From: Nitrospirales bacterium
Lineage (GTDB): Bacteria > Nitrospirota > Nitrospiria > Nitrospirales > UBA8639
Assembly (NCBI GenBank): GCA_022825885.1
Contig: JAJDVY010000017.1
Span: 1 to 64,000, forward strand
Length of the DNA: 64,000 nucleotides
Reading direction: 5' to 3'
The notes under the pieces were generated by a model, which was not told where the DNA came from, did not search any database, and saw only the letters and a list, made by a program, of their open reading frames with translations. Positions 1-8,103 of the stretch are shown here, one piece after another (position 1 is the stretch's first letter; each line of letters opens with the position of its first letter). Both the position numbers and the translations under genes were made by a program.

Positions 1-159
1 ATCGCCAATAAGGATACGGTCATCATGAAGGCCATCTCCCCGCCCTCGATGGACGAATTTTCCACCCTGATAGCAAACGCCAGAAAGCAGGCGAGAAAGG
101 CCGGCTTGAAGCGGGCCGAGGTCAAGTCCGTGATCTCGGAAGTACGCTCCGGGAAATGA
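1..159 (+). CDS. AbrB/MazE-type antitoxin, C-terminal part (5' end outside window)
   Basis: Frame 1 is open from the first base to a TGA at 157-159 and gives 53 residues. The visible part, with IMKAISPPSMDEF followed by a basic helix rich in K and R, resembles the C-terminal tail of SpoVT/AbrB-fold antitoxins, where a short beta-barrel DNA-binding domain is followed by a tail that covers the toxin. The DNA-binding domain itself would lie upstream and is not visible, so the family call rests only on the tail. A 4-base ATGA overlap at its stop opens a second reading frame that ends after 18 codons. Confidence 0.5.
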   Translation: MANKDTVIMKAISPPSMDEFSTLIANARKQARKAGLKRAEVKSVISEVRSGK

Positions 160-212
160 GCAAGTACCCTCTCAAGAATTTCTTGGTTCCAGTGTCCAGC
201 CTCTTTGTGTAG
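156..212 (+). pseudogene. Possible truncated partner gene overlapping the antitoxin stop
   Basis: The antitoxin stop is part of an ATGA overlap, the usual layout for a coupled antitoxin-toxin pair. The frame opened by this ATG encodes MSKYPLKNFLVPVSSLF and a few more residues and stops at 210-212, inside the 3' end of the opposite-strand gene. It may be the stump of a toxin gene cut off by the neighbouring cassette. Nothing in the 18 residues identifies a family, and chance is a real alternative. Confidence 0.2.
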
Positions 213-660
213 CCAACCTGGCAAGAGCTATCCTCAACAGTCTAAACGCTTTCTTTTTCTTGCTTTCAGATCCAAGAACTTTCGGCTCGACAACTATTCG
301 CGCATGGGCTTCATTCTTCTTAGGAATCGGATCCGCAGTTACATCAACGGCATGCTTGACTGGGCTCCCCTTATCGTCAAGGGTCCTAACATCACCAATC
401 TGTCGTAGCTCCTGGGTGATAAGGGTAACAATTCCATTATCTGCACTTATCCTAGATTGTTCCGGGTCAAAATCTTTTAATTTTGCGCGGTCGACGGAAG
501 GTTCTTTTTCTCTATCCTTGAAGGCCTGAGGCAGGAAAGTCACATCTCCGGTTGTAAGATCGTAGGAGTATTCGTCATAAACTAAATTTCCCCGAACATT
601 TCGGTAGAGTTGCTCTTCATCAGAGACGTAATCTTGAGTCACTCGCTCAACCAATCCCAC
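172..660 (-). CDS. Hypothetical protein, third gene of the TIGR04255-like cassette
   Basis: A 162-residue soluble protein with no signal peptide or membrane segment; I do not recognise its family. It is charged, with a lysine cluster (SKKKKAF) before a basic C-terminal helix. The listed start is a GTG at 658-660. A GTG at 640-642 would give a 4-base GTGA overlap with the preceding gene and is equally plausible, costing only six residues. It sits last in a minus-strand run of three tightly packed genes, so a shared function with the TIGR04255-like protein is inferred from position only. Confidence 0.6.
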   Translation of the reverse strand: MGLVERVTQDYVSDEEQLYRNVRGNLVYDEYSYDLTTGDVTFLPQAFKDREKEPSVDRAKLKDFDPEQSRISADNGIVTLITQELRQIGDVRTLDDKGSPVKHAVDVTADPIPKKNEAHARIVVEPKVLGSESKKKKAFRLLRIALARLATQRGWTLEPRNS

Positions 661-1130
661 AAGTTCAGGAAATCCTTTTCTTTCAGAATACCTAGGTGCA
701 TTTCATGCTCGATGTTTACACCCCAAACTTTAATATACTCGGTCTCTTCTTCGCCTATTTCTATATGAAGTTCATGGTCTCCATGGTTCCACTGCATTGT
801 GATATGGCCATCTTCATCGCTGGAAACAAACGGGGGATTCCAAAGTCGTCCACTATTTACGACTGAATATAAAAAATACTCCAGCGTAGTATGAGCTTGA
901 CTCAAAACAAGTGGGCTGGGCTTCTTTGATCCTTTTCCGTCCCAATTATCTTCACGTTCCGTTATCTTATGAAGTTTTTCTTTAAATGTTTCCAACAAGG
1001 ACGGGTAACAGTCTTGTTGCCATCTTCTATAAAGCTGTTCCTGCTGTGAAAGCTTGTGTTCTTCTGCCTTTGTTGAGTCTTCTTCACTGAGGATGACACT
1101 CTGATTCGAGAATGGAAACTCATCATCCAT
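639..1130 (-). CDS. Hypothetical protein, second gene of the TIGR04255-like cassette
   Basis: About 163 residues, acidic, without signal peptide or membrane segment. The conserved-looking core contains NWDGKGSKKPS, then an alternation of strands (PPFVSSDEDGHITMQW, HELHIEI) and ends LWDWLSE. This pattern is seen in small uncharacterised proteins often encoded beside TIGR04255 proteins, but I cannot name a function. The open frame extends to 1265, which would overlap the upstream gene by 113 bases. The ATG at 1128-1130 lies just after the upstream stop with GAGG in front, so I chose it. Confidence 0.6.
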   Translation of the reverse strand: MDDEFPFSNQSVILSEEDSTKAEEHKLSQQEQLYRRWQQDCYPSLLETFKEKLHKITEREDNWDGKGSKKPSPLVLSQAHTTLEYFLYSVVNSGRLWNPPFVSSDEDGHITMQWNHGDHELHIEIGEEETEYIKVWGVNIEHEMHLGILKEKDFLNLWDWLSE

Positions 1131-1152
1131 GTCCTCAGTGCCGCTGGCTCCC

Positions 1153-1959
1153 TCAGTTTTTTTCTGAGATTGGTCCCATGACTTCTCGTAGGGTATCGGT
1201 GATGCTCCGCTGGAAGATGTTTCGAATGTTTCCCTGATTGAAGGTTCTGCTTGTGATAATGGCATCTTCGACCTTCCGTTTTTTTTCAGTGGTATAGCAG
1301 TCTATATCAATTATATATGACTCTTCATCATTCAGGTTATAAATTCCATATTTTCCCGAGATTTCTCCATAAATGTAGCGTACGTTGACCGTGGAAGTTC
1401 CATCTTCTACGACAAGGAGTTTTTCAAATCCTTTTACTTTTATCTCATCTTCCGTAGATTCCTGAAGTTCCGGCGCTACTTCTAGAGGCACGAATTCCCG
1501 AATATCTCTATCCGTCACCAATATATTTTTGTTCGCCAAATTGCGATATCTGAGGCCGATACGGTTAAAGTAGTTGGGCTCATATTCCTGCCAAAAAACT
1601 TCCAACGTAGTTCTCAGGCGTTCCTCAAATTCAGTGTAATTTCTGTAGCCCGTACATTGCAGAGCAACAAAATCTTTCGTCAGGGTAATTTGCCACTTCC
1701 CATCTTCGGAAAAAAACATATATTCGTCATCACCTAATCCAGATACAGCCTTACGTATTTGCTCAGTGATAGGGATGGCAGCAGGAAAATCCAGTTTTTT
1801 TATTTTGGTTTCCGGGAACCCTTTTTTTCGTATTTGATCCTGAAAGTTAACGGGTTGCTCGTTTGAAATCTTCATGATCCGAGGGAAGCGAGCCTGAAAA
1901 ATAACCTCGAAGAGGATGTTGTTTTGATATTCAGTCCTTTGTTGTTTCGGAAGCTTCAT
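1153..1959 (-). CDS. TIGR04255-like family protein
   Basis: About 268 residues. The N-terminus (NNILFEVIFQARFP followed by a PVNFQDQIRKKGFP-like stretch) matches my memory of the sporadically distributed TIGR04255 family, whose members have 'LxEVIxQLRFP' then 'FQexir..FP'. The middle contains FWQEYEPNYFNRIGLRYRN, also typical. The biochemical role of the family is not known; its patchy distribution suggests mobile accessory genes. The frame continues to a TTG at 2032-2034, but the ATG at 1957-1959 gives the family's usual N-terminus. It heads a three-gene minus-strand set. Confidence 0.65.
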   Translation of the reverse strand: MKLPKQQRTEYQNNILFEVIFQARFPRIMKISNEQPVNFQDQIRKKGFPETKIKKLDFPAAIPITEQIRKAVSGLGDDEYMFFSEDGKWQITLTKDFVALQCTGYRNYTEFEERLRTTLEVFWQEYEPNYFNRIGLRYRNLANKNILVTDRDIREFVPLEVAPELQESTEDEIKVKGFEKLLVVEDGTSTVNVRYIYGEISGKYGIYNLNDEESYIIDIDCYTTEKKRKVEDAIITSRTFNQGNIRNIFQRSITDTLREVMGPISEKN

Positions 1960-2144
1960 AACTAAGAGCAGTCTATTCTTTAGAACAACTGAAATTTCAA
2001 GAACACCTGAAGAGAAATCAAAGCACGCACCCAATCCCCCTTTTTTTCAGGAGAGACTATTGAAGGTACCATGAAAACGACGGAGTGAAAATTGGTAAGA
2101 AAGCTAACCGTATTTGCGGCCATCTTTGCACAATCGTGACCGCG

Positions 2145-2888
2145 TCACATGAATTTCATGAACTTTTCCTTGGCTTCGTCCATGAGTTCGGCGGAGATGG
2201 TGGTCGCGCCGCGCTCCTGGGCCAACCGTTCGATTTCCTTGCGGGCCATGGGTTGAATGAAGTCCGGGATGTTGCTCAGCCGTTGCTCGGCTTCGGGCGA
2301 CCAGTTCATGCCATTTGACGAATTCTTGGAATCGTCCATGACTTGCAACGTGACGGTCGAATAGCCGTTCTTGCGCGCATATGTTTCCACGCTACCCTTG
2401 ACCATCGGCTGCACGAACGACGGCAGCTTGTCCAACCGTTCCTGCGCGTCGGGGCTCCATTGCAGCGCGGCCGGTTGGGTGCCGGCGGAGGACTCGCCGC
2501 TCGTCAACCCCATCTGCGAAACCATCGCGGAAAACGGACACCCGCCGGACTCGCCCTCTTTCGCAGGGGCACCGGCTGCGGGGGCCGCAGTCTGCCCGGC
2601 GTTGATTTTTTCGTTCAGATAGGCCGCCATGGACCCGGACGGCGCCGGAGCGCCGGCGTCTTCTTTGAGTGTGCCGCGCGTCATTTCCAATGGAGAAGGG
2701 TCCACCGTCCGGCCGCCAAGCTGCACACCCAGGGAACTGACCATTTGGGTTTCACCCGGATTCGTCACCATGGAAACCTTCGCCTCGCAGGCGGGGCAGG
2801 CGAAAAACACCCCGAGCGATCCTTCGGCGGGTTTTTCCACTTTTTCAAAACTCATATAGGTTTCACAGTTCAAGCAGACGAATTTCAT
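2145..2888 (-). CDS. Zinc-ribbon protein with two PCP reductase-type (PF08369-like) domains
   Basis: A 247-residue protein in three parts. Residues 1-45 hold two CxxC pairs (CLNC and CPAC) typical of a zinc ribbon. A low-complexity Ala/Gly/Pro linker follows. The C-terminal half carries two copies of a module starting WSPDAQERLDKLPSFVQPM and WSPEAEQRLSNIPDFIQPM, each continuing with a long helix and a small-residue turn. This module is the small helical domain found at the C-terminus of the light-independent protochlorophyllide reductase B subunit. There is no chlorophyll gene nearby, so a general metal or protein-binding role is more likely. It lies 70 bases downstream of the Mrp gene on the same strand, suggesting work in Fe-S metabolism. 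Confidence 0.75.
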   Translation of the reverse strand: MKFVCLNCETYMSFEKVEKPAEGSLGVFFACPACEAKVSMVTNPGETQMVSSLGVQLGGRTVDPSPLEMTRGTLKEDAGAPAPSGSMAAYLNEKINAGQTAAPAAGAPAKEGESGGCPFSAMVSQMGLTSGESSAGTQPAALQWSPDAQERLDKLPSFVQPMVKGSVETYARKNGYSTVTLQVMDDSKNSSNGMNWSPEAEQRLSNIPDFIQPMARKEIERLAQERGATTISAELMDEAKEKFMKFM

Positions 2889-2958
2889 AACGGCCTCACG
2901 CGGGAGAGTTAAAGGTAAAAGAAGGAAACCTCATCGTTCAATGGGCGGACACCGCCCC

Positions 2959-3882
2959 CTACAGCTTTTCGGCCAGGACTTTTTTGTAATCCAGCATCGA
3001 CTGGATCCGGCCGACAATATCCGTATAGCGCCGATTCGTGGGGTATTCCCCGTCCAGCAACGGGGTCCCCTTATCGAACGTCTTCGCAAAGTTCCGGTCA
3101 AATGGAATACGGCCCAACAACGGCAGGTTGAGGGCTTCACACATGCCTTCGGTGTTGCCCTCAAACAGTTCATTCTCGACGCCGCACGACGGGCACCGGT
3201 ATTGGCCCATGTTTTCCACGACCCCCAACACAGTAATCCCCAGTTCCGTGGCATAGCCGATCGACTTCTGGACCACGTTCGAGGCGACTTCCGACGGCGT
3301 GGTGACCACTACCGCGCCGGCCAGATCCGGCAGGAATCCGGCGATGACCGGCGGCTTATCCGCTGCGGCGCCCGGGGGAAGATCGGCCAACAGATAATCC
3401 AAATCGCCCCAAAGAATATCCGCCAGGAACTCGCGGATGACGTTCATTTCCATGAGCCCCAGCCACACGGGGCTCAAATCCATCGGGCCTTTCCACCGGA
3501 CGGGAGCCGTCTCATTGAGCAGAAAATCCATGGACGCCACTTTGATGCCATAAGGCCCTTCGGGCGGCCGCGCCCCATCCGGCGTGACCTCAAGCCCCTT
3601 GCCCAAAATCCCCATCATGCGGGGAACGCAAGGCCCGTTCAGGTCCACGTCGATGATCCCGACCTTGTGGCCTTGCCGTGCCAGGGCCAAGGCCAAATTG
3701 ACCGTGGTCATGCTTTTCCCGACTCCGCCCTTGCCACTCATCACCACGATCTTGTGCTTGATCCCCGACATACGGTCCTGCACCTGCCGGGTCTGCTGGG
3801 TAATCTGCTGGACGACCTTGGCGTCGTCGGTGTATTGCAATTTACCCAGAATGCTTTTCAGGTCTTTTTCCATAGAGTTCAT
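2959..3882 (-). CDS. mrp: Mrp/NBP35-family ATP-binding iron-sulfur cluster carrier
   Basis: A P-loop NTPase of about 307 residues from the chosen start. It has the deviant Walker A MSGKGGVGKS, switch I IIDVDLNGP, a DLPPG motif for Walker B, and a C-terminal CPSC pair that in this family bridges a transferable Fe4S4 cluster in the dimer. It would carry clusters to apo-proteins in the cytoplasm. The frame extends to 3918, but a TTGACT-17-TACGTT promoter-like pair covers that stretch and no Shine-Dalgarno sequence is seen there. The ATGs at 3880-3882 and 3871-3873 are better starts. The PCP_red-type gene follows. Confidence 0.85.
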   Translation of the reverse strand: MNSMEKDLKSILGKLQYTDDAKVVQQITQQTRQVQDRMSGIKHKIVVMSGKGGVGKSMTTVNLALALARQGHKVGIIDVDLNGPCVPRMMGILGKGLEVTPDGARPPEGPYGIKVASMDFLLNETAPVRWKGPMDLSPVWLGLMEMNVIREFLADILWGDLDYLLADLPPGAAADKPPVIAGFLPDLAGAVVVTTPSEVASNVVQKSIGYATELGITVLGVVENMGQYRCPSCGVENELFEGNTEGMCEALNLPLLGRIPFDRNFAKTFDKGTPLLDGEYPTNRRYTDIVGRIQSMLDYKKVLAEKL

Positions 3883-3908
3883 CTGCGAATGTTTCAGCCT
3901 AAACGGAA

Positions 3909-3937
3909 AACGTAGCATAGGGGTTTTGACCAGTCAA
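3909..3937 (-). promoter_or_regulatory. Candidate sigma70 promoter for the mrp gene
   Basis: On the minus strand TTGACT (complement of 3932-3937) is followed after exactly 17 bases by TACGTT (complement of 3909-3914). The -35 is close to consensus; the -10 matches at only three positions. Transcription would begin near 3902, upstream of the ATG at 3882. Seen only by eye, so weak. Confidence 0.3.
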
Positions 3938-4999
3938 TCAATGGGCGGGGGGAATGCCGGGGACGTGCGACAAGTCACCAATGACACGTGTCGTGGGCTT
4001 AGGCGGTGCAGGCAGCGCGGGGTTAAGAAGGGGAGAGAACGAGAAACTGGGAACCGGGTGAAGTCGGATCGTGATCGCGACGGCGTGCATGCGTTCCGCG
4101 CCGTAGACTTCCACGGCAGTCAGGTTGCCGGCCGAGCGGGGAAAAGGGTGAAAGACCCGGTACACGTGACTGTCCCCGAATAGCAGGATGACCGGTTTTC
4201 GAAACAACTTCGCCTGCCTGACGAGGGTTTCGGCGAAGCCCTTGAACCCGGAGGCAGGGTCAAAGGTTTCCTGTTGCGGATCGAATCCGTCCCCGAACAT
4301 GTCGGCGTGCATGGCAACCACCACAGCCTCGGCGCCCGCAGCCTCGGCCCTGTCGAAGGAGTCCGCGAGCCACGCCCGGTCCGCTTCGTCACGGGCGAGG
4401 AATTCCTCAGTGACACCGGACCCCTCGACGGCATCGAAGTTGTTGTTGGAGCCGACCACGTGCGCGGTCACGAACCACACGCCTCCCCAACTGAACCGGC
4501 TGTTCTCCACAAACGGCCCGAAACCCGGCATGAGGTCCGCCTGGCGCTCAAGGCGGATCGGCTGTCCGCCGAGACTCTCATCCGTCGGGAAATAATGTGC
4601 GCGAATGAAGGCCAGCCGGTCGAGCGGATCAAACCCTCCGGCCAGCAAGCGATGACAATCGGTCCATTCGTTGTCTCCCGGGGTGTAGACAAGGGCCGAC
4701 GCAAAGCGGTTCATGAAATCCCGCCGATCGAGCAACTCTTGGTCGGAGCAGGGTTCCAGGCCTGATTTGGTGTCGCCGAGGTGGATGACGAAGACGGGAG
4801 CCCGGCGGTTGATCTCCGCGATCAACGCCCGGAACTTGTCGTAATCCTGCTCACGAGAGCCATAAGGCATATCGCCCAGGACCACGAACGTGAACTCCGC
4901 GGCCGTCGCTGTGGTCCCCGTTGACAGGACGAAGCAAAGAACGACGGATGCCATTGCTAGCAGGGAACAACGATCGTTGTTCCCTACACATCTCATCAC
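3938..4999 (-). CDS. Secreted calcineurin-like metallophosphoesterase
   Basis: 353 residues beginning with a signal peptide (hydrophobic stretch around residues 12-30 ending in an Ala-rich cleavage region, TTATAAEF). The metal-binding motifs of the calcineurin-like fold appear in order: VVLGDMPYG, VIHLGDTKSG, YTPGDNEWTD, VVVAMHADMF and LLFGDSHVYR. The last one has GDSH where the family normally has GHxH. The substrate cannot be told; export to the periplasm or outside is expected. The GTG start at 4997-4999 overlaps the upstream stop by 4 bases (GTGA), with an ATG directly after it, so the two genes are translationally coupled. Confidence 0.8.
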   Translation of the reverse strand: MMRCVGNNDRCSLLAMASVVLCFVLSTGTTATAAEFTFVVLGDMPYGSREQDYDKFRALIAEINRRAPVFVIHLGDTKSGLEPCSDQELLDRRDFMNRFASALVYTPGDNEWTDCHRLLAGGFDPLDRLAFIRAHYFPTDESLGGQPIRLERQADLMPGFGPFVENSRFSWGGVWFVTAHVVGSNNNFDAVEGSGVTEEFLARDEADRAWLADSFDRAEAAGAEAVVVAMHADMFGDGFDPQQETFDPASGFKGFAETLVRQAKLFRKPVILLFGDSHVYRVFHPFPRSAGNLTAVEVYGAERMHAVAITIRLHPVPSFSFSPLLNPALPAPPKPTTRVIGDLSHVPGIPPAH

Positions 5000-5292
5000 C
5001 GGCGGCCCACCTCAAGCAACAACGCGCCCAATTGCTTGACCCGCTCGAAATAGTCCAGGGGTTCCTCGGTCAACTCCGGCAGTACGGTCTCCAAATCTGA
5101 AAGGCAATCTTCGAGGATCGCCACCCGTTGCGGATCAAGCTCATGCTCTTCGAAGAAATAGGCGGCGCACCCGCTGACGACTGTGTCCAGGGTCATGAGT
5201 TCGCCTTCACGGGAGCCCACCTCGACCGGCCATTCCGCCGCCTGATGGATATCCCACAACCGGGTCAGATCCTGGTTGTTCCTTTGAGTCAT
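4996..5292 (-). CDS. Small acidic hypothetical protein
   Basis: About 98 residues from the ATG at 5290-5292 (MTQRNNQDLTRLW), which has GAG nine bases upstream. It is acidic and helical, with no signal peptide, no membrane segment and no known motif. It lies between a small membrane protein gene and the secreted phosphoesterase gene, overlapping the latter by four bases, so all three appear to be one transcript. I do not recognise the family. Confidence 0.55.
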   Translation of the reverse strand: MTQRNNQDLTRLWDIHQAAEWPVEVGSREGELMTLDTVVSGCAAYFFEEHELDPQRVAILEDCLSDLETVLPELTEEPLDYFERVKQLGALLLEVGRR

Positions 5293-5302
5293 GGCGTCCA
5301 TC

Positions 5303-5689
5303 TCAGCCGTGGAGAATAAGGTCTGCGGCCAAGCCCACTGCCAAGGCCAGATCAAGCGTCCCGCCAACCCGGAACAACCACGGCGGCCACTTGTTGAGCC
5401 ATCCCAGCACCTGTTCCCGCCACAACGCCGGCGCCCCCAGCAACAGACAGGCCTTGATTGTAGCCAGCGCGCCGCACAACGCCCAAAGCCAAAACGCCGT
5501 GAGACCCGTGGTGCCGATCATCAACAGCAACCCGACCAGCAAGATCATCTGCCCGAACCAGAAGCGCGGCCAGGGATCCAGGAGAATCCGCCTGGCCCAG
5601 ACAAGCGCCACGGCGGGCACAATGGCGACCATCAACCCGGCCAATCCCCAAGCCAGGCCCGTCAATCCCATGAAGAGATCTGCCATCAA
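5303..5689 (-). CDS. Small integral membrane protein
   Basis: 128 residues with four likely membrane helices: residues about 5-28, 45-62, 63-80 and a weaker C-terminal one (FRVGGTLDLALAVGLAADLIL). Two tryptophan-rich loops (RILLDPWPRFWFGQ and WLNKWPPWLFR) sit at the membrane face. There are no catalytic-looking residues and no family I recognise. It is the first of three minus-strand genes ending with the secreted phosphoesterase. Confidence 0.6.
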   Translation of the reverse strand: MMADLFMGLTGLAWGLAGLMVAIVPAVALVWARRILLDPWPRFWFGQMILLVGLLLMIGTTGLTAFWLWALCGALATIKACLLLGAPALWREQVLGWLNKWPPWLFRVGGTLDLALAVGLAADLILHG

Positions 5690-5877
5690 CCCGTCAACGC
5701 CTTACTTTGACATCGCTGTGCTTGACCCGTCTGTTCTGTATCAGGATGGTATCAGAGAAATCGGCAAAGTAAGCCTGGCATTCACCGGGTTTCAGTGTCA
5801 AGCGAGGCGGTTGCCTCGACCACGTCCTGCTGCGTATGCTGCTTGGCGATTATCGAAAACCCTCGACCGAGCACGCC

Positions 5878-6375
5878 ATGACGGAACAAGCCCAAGAGAC
5901 CGCGAAAGCCCTCGTCCAACTCATCCCCCCGTCCGTCGCCCCCGATTTCCTCGAAGACTACGGACTGACTCTCACCACCCAACAGGCGCAAGCCGTCACC
6001 AAAGAGCTGTTGGCCCTGAGCCTGTATTGGATCACCTGCGCCGTGCGCGTGAGTATTCCCGAACCCGTTTGCAGCCGGATGCACCAAGCCATCCATGAAC
6101 GGGTCCGCGAGAAATGGCGTAGCCGGTTCGGGCTGGTTCACGTTCCCATCGATGAGTTTTATGCCGCGATGGAACACAAGCACCGGACATGGGAGGACAT
6201 CGCACAACAGGGAGGGGAACCCATTGCCGTCTTGAGTGACGCGGCCCGGGAATTGGAAGATGACCGCGTCATTGCCTCCCACGACCGGCAAAAACTCCTG
6301 GCGGTCCTGCTCGACCTGGTCCCGATCGACGAGATAGGAGACCTCGTCGCCGAACTGGAGGAAACCCTGAGATAG
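5878..6375 (+). CDS. Hypothetical helical cytoplasmic protein
   Basis: About 165 residues from the ATG at 5878 (MTEQAQETAKALVQLIPPS); the frame also allows an ATG at 5836. It is mostly helical and acidic, with no signal peptide, no membrane segment and no catalytic motif I can recognise. It stands alone, divergent from the membrane-protein operon on its left and convergent with gpmA on its right. Confidence 0.55.
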   Translation: MTEQAQETAKALVQLIPPSVAPDFLEDYGLTLTTQQAQAVTKELLALSLYWITCAVRVSIPEPVCSRMHQAIHERVREKWRSRFGLVHVPIDEFYAAMEHKHRTWEDIAQQGGEPIAVLSDAARELEDDRVIASHDRQKLLAVLLDLVPIDEIGDLVAELEETLR

Positions 6376-6456
6376 GGATCGTGGCGCGCCTGAAGAAGGG
6401 AACAGCCGCATAAGATAGGGCTGTTACGAAGACGGATAAGGTCCGTCCAACAAGAA

Positions 6457-7062
6457 TTACAAATACCGGTGGGACACGGTTTGGCCTTGGCCGTCCAGTT
6501 CATAGAGTAACGGGGCGCCGGTGGGGATGTTCAGGTCAAGGACTTCTTCTCGGGAGAGTTGGTCGAGGTGCATGACGAGGGCGCGCAGGCTGTTGCCATG
6601 GGCCACGACCAGGAGCGTCTCGCCATTTGCCAGGCGCGGCCATAGGTGGTCCCGGTAATAGGGCAGCACGCGCTCGGCCGTGTCTTGTAAGCTCTCTCCG
6701 CCGGGTGGCCGCACGTCGTAACTTCTCCTCCACAATTTCACTTGGGCTTCTCCGTATTGTTTTGCGGTTTCGGCCTTGTTAAGCCCTTGCAACTCGCCGT
6801 ACATGCGTTCGTTCAACGCCTGGTTCCGTTCGACCGGCAGCCCGGATTGGCCGATGGCGTGCAACACGATCTCCAAGGTTTTGATGGCCCGCGTCAACAC
6901 CGAGGTAAAGGCATGATCAAACCGGAAGGACCGGAGCTTCTCTCCTGCTTCCCGCGCTTCCTGCTCACCCCTGGGGCTGAGGGGAACGTCCACCCATCCG
7001 GTAAACCGGTTCTCGAGATTCCATTGTGATTCACCGTGGCGAATCAAGACGACGTGTTTCAT
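6457..7062 (-). CDS. gpmA: 2,3-bisphosphoglycerate-dependent phosphoglycerate mutase
   Basis: 201 residues, shorter than the usual 230-250. It interconverts 3- and 2-phosphoglycerate in glycolysis and gluconeogenesis. The catalytic RHGESQWN motif is at residues 8-15, followed by NRFTGWVDVPLS, the LNERMYGELQG region with the acid/base glutamate, RRSYDVRPPGGES, and the second histidine in VAHGNSLRALV. The C-terminal IPTGAPLLYEL is intact, so the short length reflects trimmed loops rather than truncation. The gene is alone on the minus strand, its start just left of an opposite-strand hypothetical. Confidence 0.92.
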   Translation of the reverse strand: MKHVVLIRHGESQWNLENRFTGWVDVPLSPRGEQEAREAGEKLRSFRFDHAFTSVLTRAIKTLEIVLHAIGQSGLPVERNQALNERMYGELQGLNKAETAKQYGEAQVKLWRRSYDVRPPGGESLQDTAERVLPYYRDHLWPRLANGETLLVVAHGNSLRALVMHLDQLSREEVLDLNIPTGAPLLYELDGQGQTVSHRYL

Positions 7063-7245
7063 ACCTCCTCCTCACGTACGAACCGGGCGAACACCCATTC
7101 ACTCCGCTCAGGGCAGGCTCCGGTTCGCCCCTACAGGCGACCCGTTTCGTTCCTCTTGCTTTGCCCGGCCGCACCTCGTACCATGCCAAGCACGTTCCGC
7201 TCCCCGTCAGATCCCCGACGGGATCACGCCTCCGAGACAACCGTC

Positions 7246-8082
7246 ATGCCGCCTATGACTCAACCCGACCGACCTCATCTTGACGCCCGGTGGTGGGTCG
7301 CGCTAGGGCAACGGCTCCACATCCGTGAGAAGGTCGAGCAATTCTTTGACAACGCGACCACGCCCAACAACGTACTGGACCGCGTGGCGGAAGTCGATGG
7401 GGATATGCCCTATATCCTGTTTGTCCTGGTGCGGCATTGGATCCCCATTGTGTTGCCCCCGCCGGGTCGTGAACGCATTTCCAAACACGATCCGGATTAC
7501 TGGCTGGAATCGGCACAGATCCTGAATGCCGCCGTGACGCGCCTGCGTGAATTAAAACCCCTGATCGACCTGCTGACCACGCCCAATCCCCTGGCCGGCC
7601 AAACGGCGCCTTCGGCTTCCCCGATCGTAGAAGTCGAGTTGGCCAACATGCTGCAGGACATCGCCAAGGTCGCGGGCAGTTACGGCGGGGCGGATTATAC
7701 GTCGATCATCAAAGACTTCGATCCCATTCCCCTGCGACAAACGCAACCCTTTAAACACAACAAGAAACACAGTGCCGAGCTGTGGGTCGTGTTTTTGCTC
7801 CGCGAACATTTTCGCACCCTGAACTTGGGAAAGGACCGCTATTGGCCGCTGCTCACCGACGTGATTACGGCTGCCGGCATTCGTCAACCCAACGATCATC
7901 CGTTTGCCCCGGGCGAACTCAAATCCTGGTGGACGAAGAACTGGCCCCGGACTTACACCCTGTTAAAGGAGAAAAGCGACGACGGCCTGCCCACCGTGCA
8001 TACGGCCTACCAAAGCGACTATGAGTGGTTCCAATCATGGTTCGGGTGGGAACTGTCGCAACCGGCCGGTCCCGGCCGCTGA
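7246..8082 (+). CDS. Hypothetical protein with long helical core
   Basis: About 278 residues from the ATG at 7246; the frame is open from 7036, but that region overlaps gpmA and reads like non-coding sequence, and another ATG lies at 7255. The protein is tryptophan-rich (DARWWVALGQRL, LKSWWTKNWPRTY, YEWFQSWFGWEL) and lacks membrane segments or a signal peptide. I do not recognise a family and see no catalytic motif. It converges with the DUF2628-like membrane gene. Confidence 0.55.
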   Translation: MPPMTQPDRPHLDARWWVALGQRLHIREKVEQFFDNATTPNNVLDRVAEVDGDMPYILFVLVRHWIPIVLPPPGRERISKHDPDYWLESAQILNAAVTRLRELKPLIDLLTTPNPLAGQTAPSASPIVEVELANMLQDIAKVAGSYGGADYTSIIKDFDPIPLRQTQPFKHNKKHSAELWVVFLLREHFRTLNLGKDRYWPLLTDVITAAGIRQPNDHPFAPGELKSWWTKNWPRTYTLLKEKSDDGLPTVHTAYQSDYEWFQSWFGWELSQPAGPGR

Positions 8083-8103
8083 TTCCCGGCTCGTTCACGG
8101 CCG

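Noticed and set aside
2343-2912. Long plus-strand frame opposite the PCP_red-type gene
   Set aside because: It is the antisense shadow of 2145-2888, with Arg/His-rich text and no start signal.
7036-7245. Upstream extension of the hypothetical gene at 7246
   Set aside because: It overlaps gpmA and its translation lacks protein-like character.
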